Shown: in pieces, positions 22,270-35,800 of the stretch | Position numbering within the stretch: the stretch's first letter is position 1 | Layout of the letters: each line of letters opens with the position of its first letter | From: Platycnemis pennipes | Taxonomy: Eukaryota > Arthropoda > Insecta > Odonata > Platycnemididae | Reading direction: 5' to 3' | DNA: 64,000 nt | Assembly (NCBI GenBank): GCA_933228895.1 | Contig: OW121852.1 | Location: 133,729,544 to 133,793,543, forward strand | Notes under the pieces: generated by a model | What the model was told of the DNA's origin: nothing | What the model saw: the letters and a program-made list of their open reading frames with translations, nothing else | Databases searched by the model: none | Position numbers and translations under genes: made by a program

Positions 22270-25200
22270 CCTAGTGAAATAAAAAAATCAACTTCTCAGG
22301 CTACCACTCAAACTTGGATTTTTTCATCTGAATTCATTTCTCCCGCTGTTTTTTATCTAAAATTAAAAATTTCGCCCGTCTGCAGCTCTGTTCACCAAAA
22401 TTTATGAAAAACATCCTATAAAAATAAAAAAATCCACTTCTCAGGCTTCCACTCAAACTTGGATTTTTTCATCTGAATTCATTTCTCCCGCTATTTTTTA
22501 TCTAAAATTAACAATTTCGCCCGTCTGCAGCTCTGTTCACCAAAATGTATGAAAAACATCCTAGTAAAATAAAAAAATCCACTTCTCAGGCTTCCACTCA
22601 AACTTGGATTTTTTCATCTGAATTCATTTTTCCCGCTGTTTTTTATCTAATAATAACCAATTCGCCCGTCTGCAGCTCAGTTCACCAAAGTTTATGCAAA
22701 ACATCCTAGTGAAATAAAAAAATCCACTTCTCAGGCTTCCACTCAAACTTGGATTTTTTCATCTGAATTCATTTCTCCCGCTGTTTTTTATCTAAAATTA
22801 ACAATTTCGCCCGTCTGCAGCTCAGTTCACCAAAATTTATGCAAATCATCCTAGTGAAATAAAAAAATCCACTTCTCAGGCTTCCACTCAAACTTGGATT
22901 TTTTCATCTGAATTCATTTCTCCCGCTGTTTTTTATCTAAAATTAACAATTTCGCCCGTCTGCAGCTCTGTTCACCAAAATTTATGCAAAACATCCTAGT
23001 GAAATAAAAAAATCCACTTCTCAGGCTTCCACTCAAACTTGGATTTTTTCATCTGAATTCATTTCTCCCGCTATTTTTTATCTAAAATTAACAATTTCGC
23101 CCGTCTGCAGCTCTGTTCACCAAAATTTATGAAAAACATCCTAGTAAAATAAAAAAATCCACTTCTCAGGGTTCCACGCAAACTTGGATTTTTTCATCTG
23201 AATTCATTTCTCCCGCTGTTTTTTATCTAAAATTAACAATATCGCCAGTCTGCAGCTCTGTTCACCAAAATTTATGAAAAACATCCTATAAAAATAAAAA
23301 AATCCACTTCTCAGGGTTCCACGAAAACTTGGATTTTTTCATCGGAATTCATTTCTCCCGCTGTTTTTTATCTAAAATTAACCATTTCGCCCGTCTGCAG
23401 CTCTGTTCACCAAAATTTATGAAAAACATCCTATAAAAATAATAAAATCCACTTCTCAGTCTTCCACTCAAACTTGGATTTTTTCATCTGAATTCATTTC
23501 TCCCGCTATTTTTTATCTAAAATTAACCATTTCCCCCGTCTGCAGCTCAGTTCACGAAAATGTATGCAAAACATCCTAGTGAAATAAAAAAATCCACTTC
23601 TCAGGCTTCCACTCAAACTTGGATTTTTTCATCTGAATTCATTTCTCCCGCTTTTTTTATCTAAAATTAACAATTTTGCCCGTCTGCAGCTCAGTTCACC
23701 AAAATTTATGCAAAACATCCTAGTGAAATAAAAAAATCCACTTCTCAGGCTTCCACTCAAACTTGGATTTTTTCATCTGAATTCATTTCTCCCGCTGTTT
23801 TTTATCTAAAATTAACAATTTTGCCCGTCTGCAGCTCAGTTCGCCAAAATTTATGCAAAACATCCTAGTGAAATAAAAAAATCCACTTCTCAGGCTTCCA
23901 CTCAAACTTGGATTTTTTCATCTGAATTCATTTCTCCCGCTGTTTTTTATCTAAAATTAACCATTTCGCCCGTCTGCAGCTCAGTTCACCAAAATTTATG
24001 CAAAACATCCTAGTGAAATAAAAAAATCCACTTCTCAGGCTTCCACTCAAACTTGGATTTTTTCATCTGAATTCATTTCTCCCGCTGTTTTTTATCCAAA
24101 ATAATTATTTCGCCCGTCTGCAGCTCAGTTCACCAAAGTTTATGCAAAACATCCTAGTGAAATAAAAAAATCAACTTCTCAGGCTACCACTCAAACTTGG
24201 ATTTTTTCATCTGAATTCATTTCTCCCGCTGTTTTTTATCTAAAATTAAAAATTTCGCCCGTCTGCAGCTCTGTTCACCAAAATTTATGAAAAACATCCC
24301 ATATAAATAAAAAAATCCACTTCTCAGGCTTCCACTCAAACTTGGAATTTTTCATCTGAATTCATTTCTCCCGCTATTTTTTATCTAAAATTAACAATTT
24401 CGCCCGTCTGCAGCTCAGTTCACCAAAATGTATGAGAAACATCCTAGTAAAATAAAAAAATCCACTTCTCAGGCTTCCACTCAAACTTGGATTTTTTCAT
24501 CTGAATTCATTTCTCCCGCTGTTTTTTATCTAAAATTAACAATTTCGCCCGTCTGCAGCTCAGTTCACCAAAATTTATGCAAATCATCCTAGTGAAATAA
24601 AAAAATCCACTTCTCAGGCTTCCACTCAAACTTGGATTTTTTCATCTGAATTCATTTCTCCCGCTGTTTTTTATCTAAAATTAACAATTTTGCCCGTCTG
24701 CAGCTCAGTTCGCCAAAATTTATGCAAAACATCCTAGTGAAATAAAAAAATCCACTTCTCAGGCTTCCACTCAAACTTGGATTTTTTCATCTGAATTCAT
24801 TTCTCCCGCTGTTTTTTATCTAAAATTAACCATTTCGCCCGTCTGCAGCTCAGTTCACCAAAATTTATGCAAAACATCCTAGTGAAATAAAAAAATCCAC
24901 TTCTCAGGCTTCCACTCAAACTTGGATTTTTTCATCTGAATTCATTTTTCCCGCTGTTTTTTATCTAAAATTAACAATACTCCCGTCTGCAGCTCAGCTC
25001 ACCAAAATTTATGCAAAACATTCTAGTGAAATAAAAAAATCCACTTCTCAGGCTTCCACTCCAACTTGGATTTTTTCATCTGAATTTATTTCTCCCGCTG
25101 TTTTTTATCTAAAATTAACCATTTCGTCCGTCTGCAGCTCAGTTCACCAAAATTTATGCAAAACATCCTAGTGAAATAAAAAAATCCACTTCTCAGGCTT

Positions 25201-25550
25201 CCACTCAAACTTGGATTTTTTCATCTGAATTCATTTCTCCCGCTGTTTTTTATCCAAAATAATTATTTCGCCCGTCTGCAGCTCAGTTCACCAAAGTTTA
25301 TGCAAAACATCCTAGTGAAATAAAAAAATCAACTTCTCAGGCTACCACTCAAACTTGGATTTTTTCATCTGAATTCATTTCTCCCGCTGTTTTTTATCTA
25401 AAATTAAAAATTTCGCCCGTCTGCAGCTCTGTTCACCAAAATTTATGAAAAACATCCTATAAAAATAAAAAAATCCACTTCTCAGGCTTCCACTCAAACT
25501 TGGATTTTTTCATCTGAATTCATTTCTCCCGCTATTTTTTATCTAAAATT
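22270..25550 (+). repeat. 5,073-bp nested repeat, right segment
   Basis: Partner of 17,200-20,500. It ends at the one-base deletion ATTACAATTT (25,548). After it the array switches to CCATTTCCCCC / CACGAAAATGTATGC monomers, then from about 25,842 follows the sequence found 6,230 bp earlier (CAATTTTGC at 19,612 and 25,842). Private markers include ATCCCATATAAAT near 24,297 and CTCAGCTCACC near 25,009. Confidence 0.75.
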
Positions 25551-26822
25551 ACAATTTCGCCCGTCTGCAGCTCTGTTCACCAAAATGTATGAGAAACATC
25601 CTAGTAAAATAAAAAAATCCACTTCTCAGGCTTCCACTCAAACTTGGATTTTTTCATCTGAATTCATTTCTCCCGCTATTTTTTATCTAAAATTAACCAT
25701 TTCCCCCGTCTGCAGCTCAGTTCACGAAAATGTATGCAAAACATCCTAGTGAAATAAAAAAATCCACTTCTCAGGCTTCCACTCAAACTTGGATTTTTTC
25801 ATCTGAATTCATTTCTCCCGCTGTTTTTTATCTAAAATTAACAATTTTGCCCGTCTGCAGCTCAGTTCGCCAAAATTTATGCAAAACATCCTAGTGAAAT
25901 AAAAAAATCCACTTCTCAGGCTTCCACTCAAACTTGGATTTTTTCATCTGAATTCATTTCTCCCGCTGTTTTTTATCTAAAATTAACCATTTCGCCCGTC
26001 TGCAGCTCAGTTCACCAAAATTTATGCAAAACATCCTAGTGAAATAAAAAAATCCACTTCTCAGGCTTCCACTCAAACTTGGATTTTTTCATCTGAATTC
26101 ATTTTTCCCGCTGTTTTTTATCTAAAATTAACAATACTCCCGTCTGCAGCTCAGTTCACCAAAATTTATGCAAAACATTCTAGTGAAATAAAAAAATCCA
26201 CTTCTCAGGCTTCCACTCCAACTTGGATTTTTTCATCTGAATTTATTTCTCCCGCTGTTTTTTATCTAAAATTAACCATTTCGTCCGTCTGCAGCTCAGT
26301 TCACCAAAATTTATGCAAAACATCCTAGTGAAATAAAAAAATCCACTTCTCAGGCTTCCACTCAAACTTGGATTTTTTCATCTGAATTCATTTCTCCCGC
26401 TGTTTTTTATCTAAAATTAACAATTTCGCCCGTCTGCAGCTCAGTTCACCAAAGTTTATGCAAAACATCCTAGTGAAATAAAAAAATCAACTTCTCAGGC
26501 TACCACTCAAACTTGGATTTTTTCATCTGAATTCATTTCTCCCGCTGTTTTTTATCTAAAATTAAAAATTTCGCCCGTCTGCAGCTCTGTTCACCAAAAT
26601 TTATGAAAAACATCCTATAAAAATAAAAAAATCCACTTCTCAGGCTTCCACTCAAACTTGGATTTTTTCATCTGAATTCATTTCTCCCGCTATTTTTTAT
26701 CTAAAATTAACAATTTCGCCCGTCTGCAGCTCTGTTCACCAAAATGTATGAAAAACATCCTAGTAAAATAAAAAAATCCACTTCTCAGGCTTCCACTCAA
26801 ACTTGGATTTTTTCATCTGAAT

Positions 26823-29800
26823 TCATTTCTCCCGCTATTTTTTATCTAAAATTAAAAATTTCGCCCGTCTGCAGCTCTGTTCACCAAAATTTATGAAAAA
26901 CATCCTATAAAAATAAAAAAATCCACTTCTCAGGCTTCCACTCAAACTTGGATTTTTTCATCTGAATTCATTTCTCCCGCTGTTTTTTATCTAAAATTAA
27001 CAATTTCGCCCGTCTGCAGCTCTGTTCACCAAAATTTATGAAAAACATCCTAGTGAAATAAAAAAATCAACTTCTCAGGCTAACATTCAAACTTGGATTT
27101 TTTCATCTGAATTCATTTCTCCCGCTGTTTTTTATCTAAAATTAACAATTTCGCCCGTCTGCAGCTCAGTTCACCAAAATTTATGCAAATCATCCTAGTG
27201 AAATAAAAAAATCCACTTCTCAGGCTTCCACTCAAACTTGGATTTTTTCATCTGAATTCATTTCTCCCGCTGTTTTTTATCTAAAATTAACAATTTCGCC
27301 CGTCTGCAGCTCTGTTCACCAAAATTTATGAAAAACATCCTATAAAAATAAAAAAATCCACTTCTCAGGGTTCCACGCAAACTTGGATTTTTTCATCTGA
27401 ATTCATTTCTCCCGCTGTTTTTTATCTAAAATTAACAATTTCGCCAGTCTGCAGCTCTGTTCACCAAAATTTATGAAAAACATCCTATAAAAATAAAAAA
27501 ATCCACTTCTCAGGGTTCCACGCAAACTTGGATTTTTTCATCTGAATTCATTTCTCCCGCTGTTTTTTATCTAAAATTAACCATTTCGCCCGTCTGCAGC
27601 TCTGTTCACCAAAATTTATGAAAAACATCCTATAAAAATAATAAAATCCACTTCTCAGGCTTCCACTCAAACTTGGATTTTTTCATCTGAATTCATTTCT
27701 CCCGCTATTTTTTATCTAAAATTAACCATTTCCCCCGTCTGCAGCTCAGTTCACGAAAATGTATGCAAAACATCCTAGTGAAATAAAAAAATCCACTTCT
27801 CAGGCTTCCACTCAAACTTGGATTTTTTCATCTGAATTCATTTCTCCCGCTGTTTTTTATCTAAAATTAACAATTTTGCCCGTCTGCAGCTCAGTTCGCC
27901 AAAATTTATGCAAAACATCCTAGTGAAATAAAAAAATCCACTTCTCAGGCTTCCACTCAAACTTGGATTTTTTCATCTGAATTCATTTCTCCCGCTGTTT
28001 TTTATCTAAAATTAACCATTTCGCCCGTCTGCAGCTCAGTTCAACAAAATTTATGCAAAACATCCTAGTGAAATAAAAAAATCCACTTCTCAGGCTTCCA
28101 CTCAAACTTGGATTTTTTCATCTGAATTCATTTCTCCCGCTGTTTTTTATCTAAAATTAACCATTTCGCCCGTCTGCAGCTCAGTTCACCAAAATTTATG
28201 CAAAACATTCTAGTGAAATAAAAAAATCTGCAGCTCAGTTCACCAAAATTTATGCAAAACATTCTAGTGAAATAAAAAAATCCACTTCTCAGGCTTCCAC
28301 TCAAACTTGGATTTTTTCATCTGAATTTATTTCTCCCGCTGTTTTTTATCTAAAATTAACCATTTCGTCCGTCTGCAGCTCAGTTCACCAAAATTTATGC
28401 AAAACATCCTAGTGAAATAAAAAAATCCACTTCTCAGGCTTCCACTCAAACTTGGATTTTTTCATCTGAATTCATTTCTACCGCTGTTTTTTATCCAAAA
28501 TAATTATTTCGCCCGTCTGCAGCTCAGTTCACCAAAGTTTATGCAAAACATCCTAGTGAAATAAAAAAATCAACTTCTCAGGCTACCACTCAAACTTGGA
28601 TTTTTTCATCTGAATTCATTTCTCCCGCTGTTTTTTATCTAAAATTAAAAATTTCGCCCGTCTGCAGCTCTGTTCACCAAAATTTATGAAAAACATCCTA
28701 TATAAATAAAAAAATCCACTTCTCAGGCTTCCACTCAAACTTGGATTTTTTCATCTGAATTCATTTCTCCCGCTATTTTTTATCTAAAATTAACCATTTC
28801 GCCCGTCTGCAGCTCTGTTCACTAAAATTTATGAGAAACATCCTAGTAAAATAAAAAAATCCACTTCTCAGGTTTCCACTCAAACTTGGATTTTTTCATC
28901 TGAATTCATTTCTCCCGCTGTTTTTTATCTAATATTAACCATTTCGCCCGTCTGCAGCTCAGTTCACCAAAGTTTATGCAAAACATCCTAGTGAAATAAA
29001 AAAATCCACTTCTCAGGCTTCCACTCAAACTTGGATTTTTTCATCTGAATTCATTTCTCCCGCTGTTTTTTATCTAAAATTAACCATTTCCCCCGTCTGC
29101 AGCTCAGTTCACCAAAATTTATGCAAAACATCCTAGTGAAATAAAAAAATCCACTTCTCAGGCTTCCACTCAAACTTGGATTTTTTCATCTGAATTCATT
29201 TCTCCCGCTGTTTTTTATCTAAAATTAACAATTTCGCCCGTCTGCAGCTCAGTTCGCCAAAATTTATGCAAAACATCCTAGTGAAATAAAAAAATCCACT
29301 TCTCAGGCTTCCACTCAAACTTGGATTTTTTCATCTGAATTCATTTCTCCCGCTGTTTTTTATCTAAAATTAACCATTTCGCCCGTCTGCAGCTCAGTTC
29401 ACCAAAATTTATGCAAAACATCCTAGTGAAATAAAAAAATCCACTTCTCAGGCTTCCACTCAAACTTGGATTTTTTCATCTGAATTCATTTCTCCCGCTG
29501 TTTTTTATCTAAAATTAACAATACCCCCGTCTGCAGCTCAGTTCACCAAAATTTATGCAAAACATTCTAGTGAAATAAAAAAATCCACTTCTCAGGCTTC
29601 CACTCAAACTTGGATTTTTTCATCTGAATTCATTTCTCCCGCTGTTTTTTATCCAAAATAATTATTTCGCCCGTCTGCAGCTCAGTTCACCAAAGTTTAT
29701 GCAAAACATCCTAGTGAAATAAAAAAATCAACTTCTCAGGCTACCACTCAAACTTGGATTTTTTCATCTGAATTCATTTCTCCTGCTGTTTTTTATCTAA

Positions 29801-32800
29801 AATTAAAAATTTCGCCCGTCTGCAGCTCTGTTCACCAAAATTTATGAAAAACATCCTATAAAAATAAAAAAATCCACTTCTCAGGCTTCCACTCAAACTT
29901 GGATTTTTTCATCTGAATTCATTTCTCCCGCTATTTTTTATCTAAAATTAACAATTTCGCCCGTCTGCAGCTCTGTTCACCAAAATGTATGAAAAACATC
30001 CTAGTAAAATAAAAAAATCCACTTCTCAGGCTTCCACTCAAACTTGGATTTTTTCATCTGAATTCATTTTTCCCGCTGTTTTTTATCTAATAATAACCAA
30101 TTCGCCCGTCTGCAGCTCAGTTCACCAAAGTTTATGCAAAACATCCTAGTGAAATAAAAAAATCCACTTCTCAGGCTTCCACTCAAACTTGGATTTTTTC
30201 ATCTGAATTCATTTCTCCCGCTGTTTTTTATCTAAAATTAACAATTTCGCCCGTCTGCAGCTCAGTTCACCAAAATTTATGCAAATCATCCTAGTGAAAT
30301 AAAAAAATCCACTTCTCAGGCTTCCACTCAAACTTGGATTTTTTCATCTGAATTCATTTCTCCCGCTGTTTTTTATCTAAAATTAACAATTTCGCCCGTC
30401 TGCAGCTCTGTTCACCAAAATTTATGCAAAACATCCTAGTGAAATAAAAAAATCCACTTCTCAGGCTTCCACTCAAACTTGGATTTTTTCATCTGAATTC
30501 ATTTCTCCCGCTATTTTTTATCTAAAATTAACAATTTCGCCCGTCTGCAGCTCTGTTCACCAAAATTTATGAAAAACATCCTAGTAAAATAAAAAAATCC
30601 ACTTCTCAGGGTTCCACGCAAACTTGGATTTTTTCATCTGAATTCATTTCTCCCGCTGTTTTTTATCTAAAATTAACAATATCGCCAGTCTGCAGCTCTG
30701 TTCACCAAAATTTATGAAAAACATCCTATAAAAATAAAAAAATCCACTTCTCAGGGTTCCACGAAAACTTGGATTTTTTCATCGGAATTCATTTCTCCCG
30801 CTGTTTTTTATCTAAAATTAACCATTTCGCCCGTCTGCAGCTCTGTTCACCAAAATTTATGAAAAACATCCTATAAAAATAATAAAATCCACTTCTCAGT
30901 CTTCCACTCAAACTTGGATTTTTTCATCTGAATTCATTTCTCCCGCTATTTTTTATCTAAAATTAACCATTTCCCCCGTCTGCAGCTCAGTTCACGAAAA
31001 TGTATGCAAAACATCCTAGTGAAATAAAAAAATCCACTTCTCAGGCTTCCACTCAAACTTGGATTTTTTCATCTGAATTCATTTCTCCCGCTTTTTTTAT
31101 CTAAAATTAACAATTTTGCCCGTCTGCAGCTCAGTTCACCAAAATTTATGCAAAACATCCTAGTGAAATAAAAAAATCCACTTCTCAGGCTTCCACTCAA
31201 ACTTGGATTTTTTCATCTGAATTCATTTCTCCCGCTGTTTTTTATCTAAAATTAACAATTTTGCCCGTCTGCAGCTCAGTTCGCCAAAATTTATGCAAAA
31301 CATCCTAGTGAAATAAAAAAATCCACTTCTCAGGCTTCCACTCAAACTTGGATTTTTTCATCTGAATTCATTTCTCCCGCTGTTTTTTATCTAAAATTAA
31401 CCATTTCGCCCGTCTGCAGCTCAGTTCACCAAAATTTATGCAAAACATCCTAGTGAAATAAAAAAATCCACTTCTCAGGCTTCCACTCAAACTTGGATTT
31501 TTTCATCTGAATTCATTTCTCCCGCTGTTTTTTATCCAAAATAATTATTTCGCCCGTCTGCAGCTCAGTTCACCAAAGTTTATGCAAAACATCCTAGTGA
31601 AATAAAAAAATCAACTTCTCAGGCTACCACTCAAACTTGGATTTTTTCATCTGAATTCATTTCTCCCGCTGTTTTTTATCTAAAATTAAAAATTTCGCCC
31701 GTCTGCAGCTCTGTTCACCAAAATTTATGAAAAACATCCTATATAAATAAAAAAATCCACTTCTCAGGCTTCCACTCAAACTTGGATTTTTTCATCTGAA
31801 TTCATTTCTCCCGCTATTTTTTATCTAAAATTAACAATTTCGCCCGTCTGCAGCTCAGTTCACCAAAATGTATGAGAAACATCCTAGTAAAATAAAAAAA
31901 TCCACTTCTCAGGCTTCCACTCAAACTTGGATTTTTTCATCTGAATTCATTTCTCCCGCTGTTTTTTATCTAAAATTAACAATTTCGCCCGTCTGCAGCT
32001 CAGTTCACCAAAATTTATGCAAATCATCCTAGTGAAATAAAAAAATCCACTTCTCAGGCTTCCACTCAAACTTGGATTTTTTCATCTGAATTCATTTCTC
32101 CCGCTGTTTTTTATCTAAAATTAACAATTTTGCCCGTCTGCAGCTCAGTTCGCCAAAATTTATGCAAAACATCCTAGTGAAATAAAAAAATCCACTTCTC
32201 AGGCTTCCACTCAAACTTGGATTTTTTCATCTGAATTCATTTCTCCCGCTGTTTTTTATCTAAAATTAACCATTTCGCCCGTCTGCAGCTCAGTTCACCA
32301 AAATTTATGCAAAACATCCTAGTGAAATAAAAAAATCCACTTCTCAGGCTTCCACTCAAACTTGGATTTTTTCATCTGAATTCATTTTTCCCGCTGTTTT
32401 TTATCTAAAATTAACAATACTCCCGTCTGCAGCTCAGTTCACCAAAATTTATGCAAAACATTCTAGTGAAATAAAAAAATCCACTTCTCAGGCTTCCACT
32501 CCAACTTGGATTTTTTCATCTGAATTTATTTCTCCCGCTGTTTTTTATCTAAAATTAACCATTTCGTCCGTCTGCAGCTCAGTTCACCAAAATTTATGCA
32601 AAACATCCTAGTGAAATAAAAAAATCCACTTCTCAGGCTTCCACTCAAACTTGGATTTTTTCATCTGAATTCATTTCTCCCGCTGTTTTTTATCTAAAAT
32701 TAACAATTTCGCCCGTCTGCAGCTCAGTTCACCAAAGTTTATGCAAAACATCCTAGTGAAATAAAAAAATCAACTTCTCAGGCTACCACTCAAACTTGGA

Positions 32801-35800
32801 TTTTTTCATCTGAATTCATTTCTCCCGCTGTTTTTTATCTAAAATTAAAAATTTCGCCCGTCTGCAGCTCTGTTCACCAAAATTTATGAAAAACATCCTA
32901 TAAAAATAAAAAAATCCACTTCTCAGGCTTCCACTCAAACTTGGATTTTTTCATCTGAATTCATTTCTCCCGCTATTTTTTATCTAAAATTAACAATTTC
33001 GCCCGTCTGCAGCTCTGTTCACCAAAATGTATGAAAAACATCCTAGTAAAATAAAAAAATCCACTTCTCAGGCTTCCACTCAAACTTGGATTTTTTCATC
33101 TGAATTCATTTTTCCCGCTGTTTTTTATCTAATATTAACCAATTCGCCCGTCTGCAGCTCAGTTCACCAAAGTTTATGCAAAACATCCTAGTGAAATAAA
33201 AAAATCCACTTCTCAGGCTTCCACTCAAACTTGGATTTTTTCATCTGAATTCATTTCTCCCGCTATTTTTTATGTAAAATTAACAATTTCCCCCAGTCTG
33301 CAGCTCAGTTCACCAAAATTTATGCAAATCATCCTAGTGAAATAAAAAAATCCACTTCTCAGGCTTCCACTCAAACTTGGATTTTTTCATCTGAATTCAT
33401 TTCTCCCGCTGTTTTTTATCTAAAATTAACAATTTCGCCCGTCTGCAGCTCTGTTCACCAAAATTTATGAAAAACATCCTATAAAAATAAAAAAATCCAC
33501 TTCTCAGGCTTCCACTCAAACTTGGATTTTTTCATCTGAATTCATTTCTCCCGCTATTTTTTATCTAAAATTAACAATTTCGCCCATCTGCAGCTCTGTT
33601 CACCAAAATTTATGAAAAACATCCTATAAAAATAAAAAAATCCACTTCTCAGGCTTCCACTCAAACTTGGATTTTTTCATCTGAAGTCATTTCTCCCGCT
33701 GTTTTTTATCTAAAATTAACAATTTCGCCCGTATGCAGCTCTGTTCACCAAAATTTATGCAAAACATCCTAGTAAAATAAAAAAATCCACTTCTCAGGCT
33801 TCCACTCAAACTTGGATTTTTTCATCTGAATTCATTTCTCCCGCTATTTTTTATCTAAAATTAACAATTTCGCCCGTCTGCAGCTCTGTTCACCAAAATT
33901 TATGAAAAACATCGTAGTAAAATAAAAAAATCCACTTCTCAGGCTTCCACTCAAACTTGGATTTTTTCATCTGAATTCATTTCTCCCGCTATTTTTTATC
34001 TAAAATTAACAATTTCGCCCGTCTGCAGCTCTGTTCACCAAAATTTATGAAAAACATCCTAGTAAAATAAAAAATTCCACTTCTCAGGCTTCCACTCAAA
34101 CTTGGATTTTTTCATCTGAATTCATTTCTCCCGCTGTTTTTTATCTAAAATTAACAATTTCGCCCGTCTGCAGCTCTGTTCACTAAAATTTATGAGAAAC
34201 ATCCTATAAAAATAAAAAAATCCACTTCTCAGGCTTCCACTCAAACTTGGATTTTTTCATCTGAAGTCATTTCTCCCGCTATTTTTTATCTAAAATTAAC
34301 AATTTCGCCCGTCTGCAGCTCTGTTCACCAAAATTTATGAAAAACATCCTAGTAAAATAAAAAAATCCACTTCTCAGGCTTCCACTCAAACTTGGATTTT
34401 TTCATCTGAATTCATTTCTCCCGCTGTTTTTTATCTAAAATTAACCATTTCGCCCGTCTGCAGCTCTGTTCACCAAAATTTATGCAAAACATCCTAGTAA
34501 AATAAAAAAATCCACTTCTCAGGCTTCCACTCAAACTTGGATTTTTTCATCTGAATTCATTTCTCCCGCTGTTTTTTATCTAAAATTAACAATTTCGCCC
34601 GTCTGCAGCTCAGTTCACCAAAATTTATGCAAAACATCCTAGTGAAATAAAAAAATCCACTTCTCAGGCTTCCACTCAAACTTGGATTTTTTCATCTGAA
34701 GTCATTTCTCCCGCTATTTTTTATCTAAAATTAACAATTTCGCCCGTCTGCAGCTCAGTTCACCAAAATTTATGCAAAACATCCTAGTGAAATAAAAAAA
34801 TCAACTTCTCAGGCTACCACTCAAACTTGGATTTTTTCATCTGAATTCATTTCTCCCGCTGTTTTTTATCTAAAATTAAAAATTTCGCCCGTCTGCAGCT
34901 CTGTTCACCAAAATTTATGAAAAACATCCTATAAAAATAAAAAAATCCACTTCTCAGGCTTCCACTCAAACTTGGATTTTTTCATCTGAATTCATTTCTC
35001 CCGCTATTTTTTATCTAAAATTAACAATTTCGCCCGTCTGCAGCTCTGTTCACCAAAATGTATGAAAAACATCCTAGTAAAATAAAAAAATCCACTTCTC
35101 AGGCTTCCACTCAAACTTGGATTTTTTCATCTGAATTCATTTTTCCCGCTGTTTTTTATCTAATAATAACCAATTCGCCCGTCTGCAGCTCAGTTCACCA
35201 AAGTTTATGCAAAACATCCTAGTGAAATAAAAAAATCCACTTCTCAGGCTTCCACTCAAACTTGGATTTTTTCATCTGAATTCATTTCTCCCGCTGTTTT
35301 TTATCTAAAATTAACAATTTCGCCCGTCTGCAGCTCAGTTCACCAAAATTTATGCAAATCATCCTAGTGAAATAAAAAAATCCACTTCTCAGGCTTCCAC
35401 TCAAACTTGGATTTTTTCATCTGAATTCATTTCTCCCGCTGTTTTTTATCTAAAATTAACAATTTCGCCCGTCTGCAGCTCTGTTCACCAAAATTTATGC
35501 AAAACATCCTAGTGAAATAAAAAAATCCACTTCTCAGGCTTCCACTCAAACTTGGATTTTTTCATCTGAATTCATTTCTCCCGCTATTTTTTATCTAAAA
35601 TTAACAATTTCGCCCGTCTGCAGCTCTGTTCACCAAAATTTATGAAAAACATCCTAGTAAAATAAAAAAATCCACTTCTCAGGGTTCCACGCAAACTTGG
35701 ATTTTTTCATCTGAATTCATTTCTCCCGCTGTTTTTTATCTAAAATTAACAATATCGCCAGTCTGCAGCTCTGTTCACCAAAATTTATGAAAAACATCCT

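Larger units (their letters stand above)
14310..26822 (+). repeat. 12,513-bp large repeat unit, copy 1
   Basis: Rare markers recur exactly 12,513 bp downstream: the stub junction CTGCAG at 15,715 and 28,228; CATCGGAATTC (GGAATTC at 18,271 and 30,784, and 23,344 and 35,857); CCCCCAGTCTGCAG (CTGCAG at 20,785 and 33,298); and the one-base deletion ATTACAATTT at 25,548 and 38,061. The length equals about 86 monomers plus a 54-bp stub. Inside it a 5,073-bp (35-monomer) repeat is nested. The right edge is placed where similarity to copy 2 stops, near 26,823 and 39,336. Confidence 0.88.
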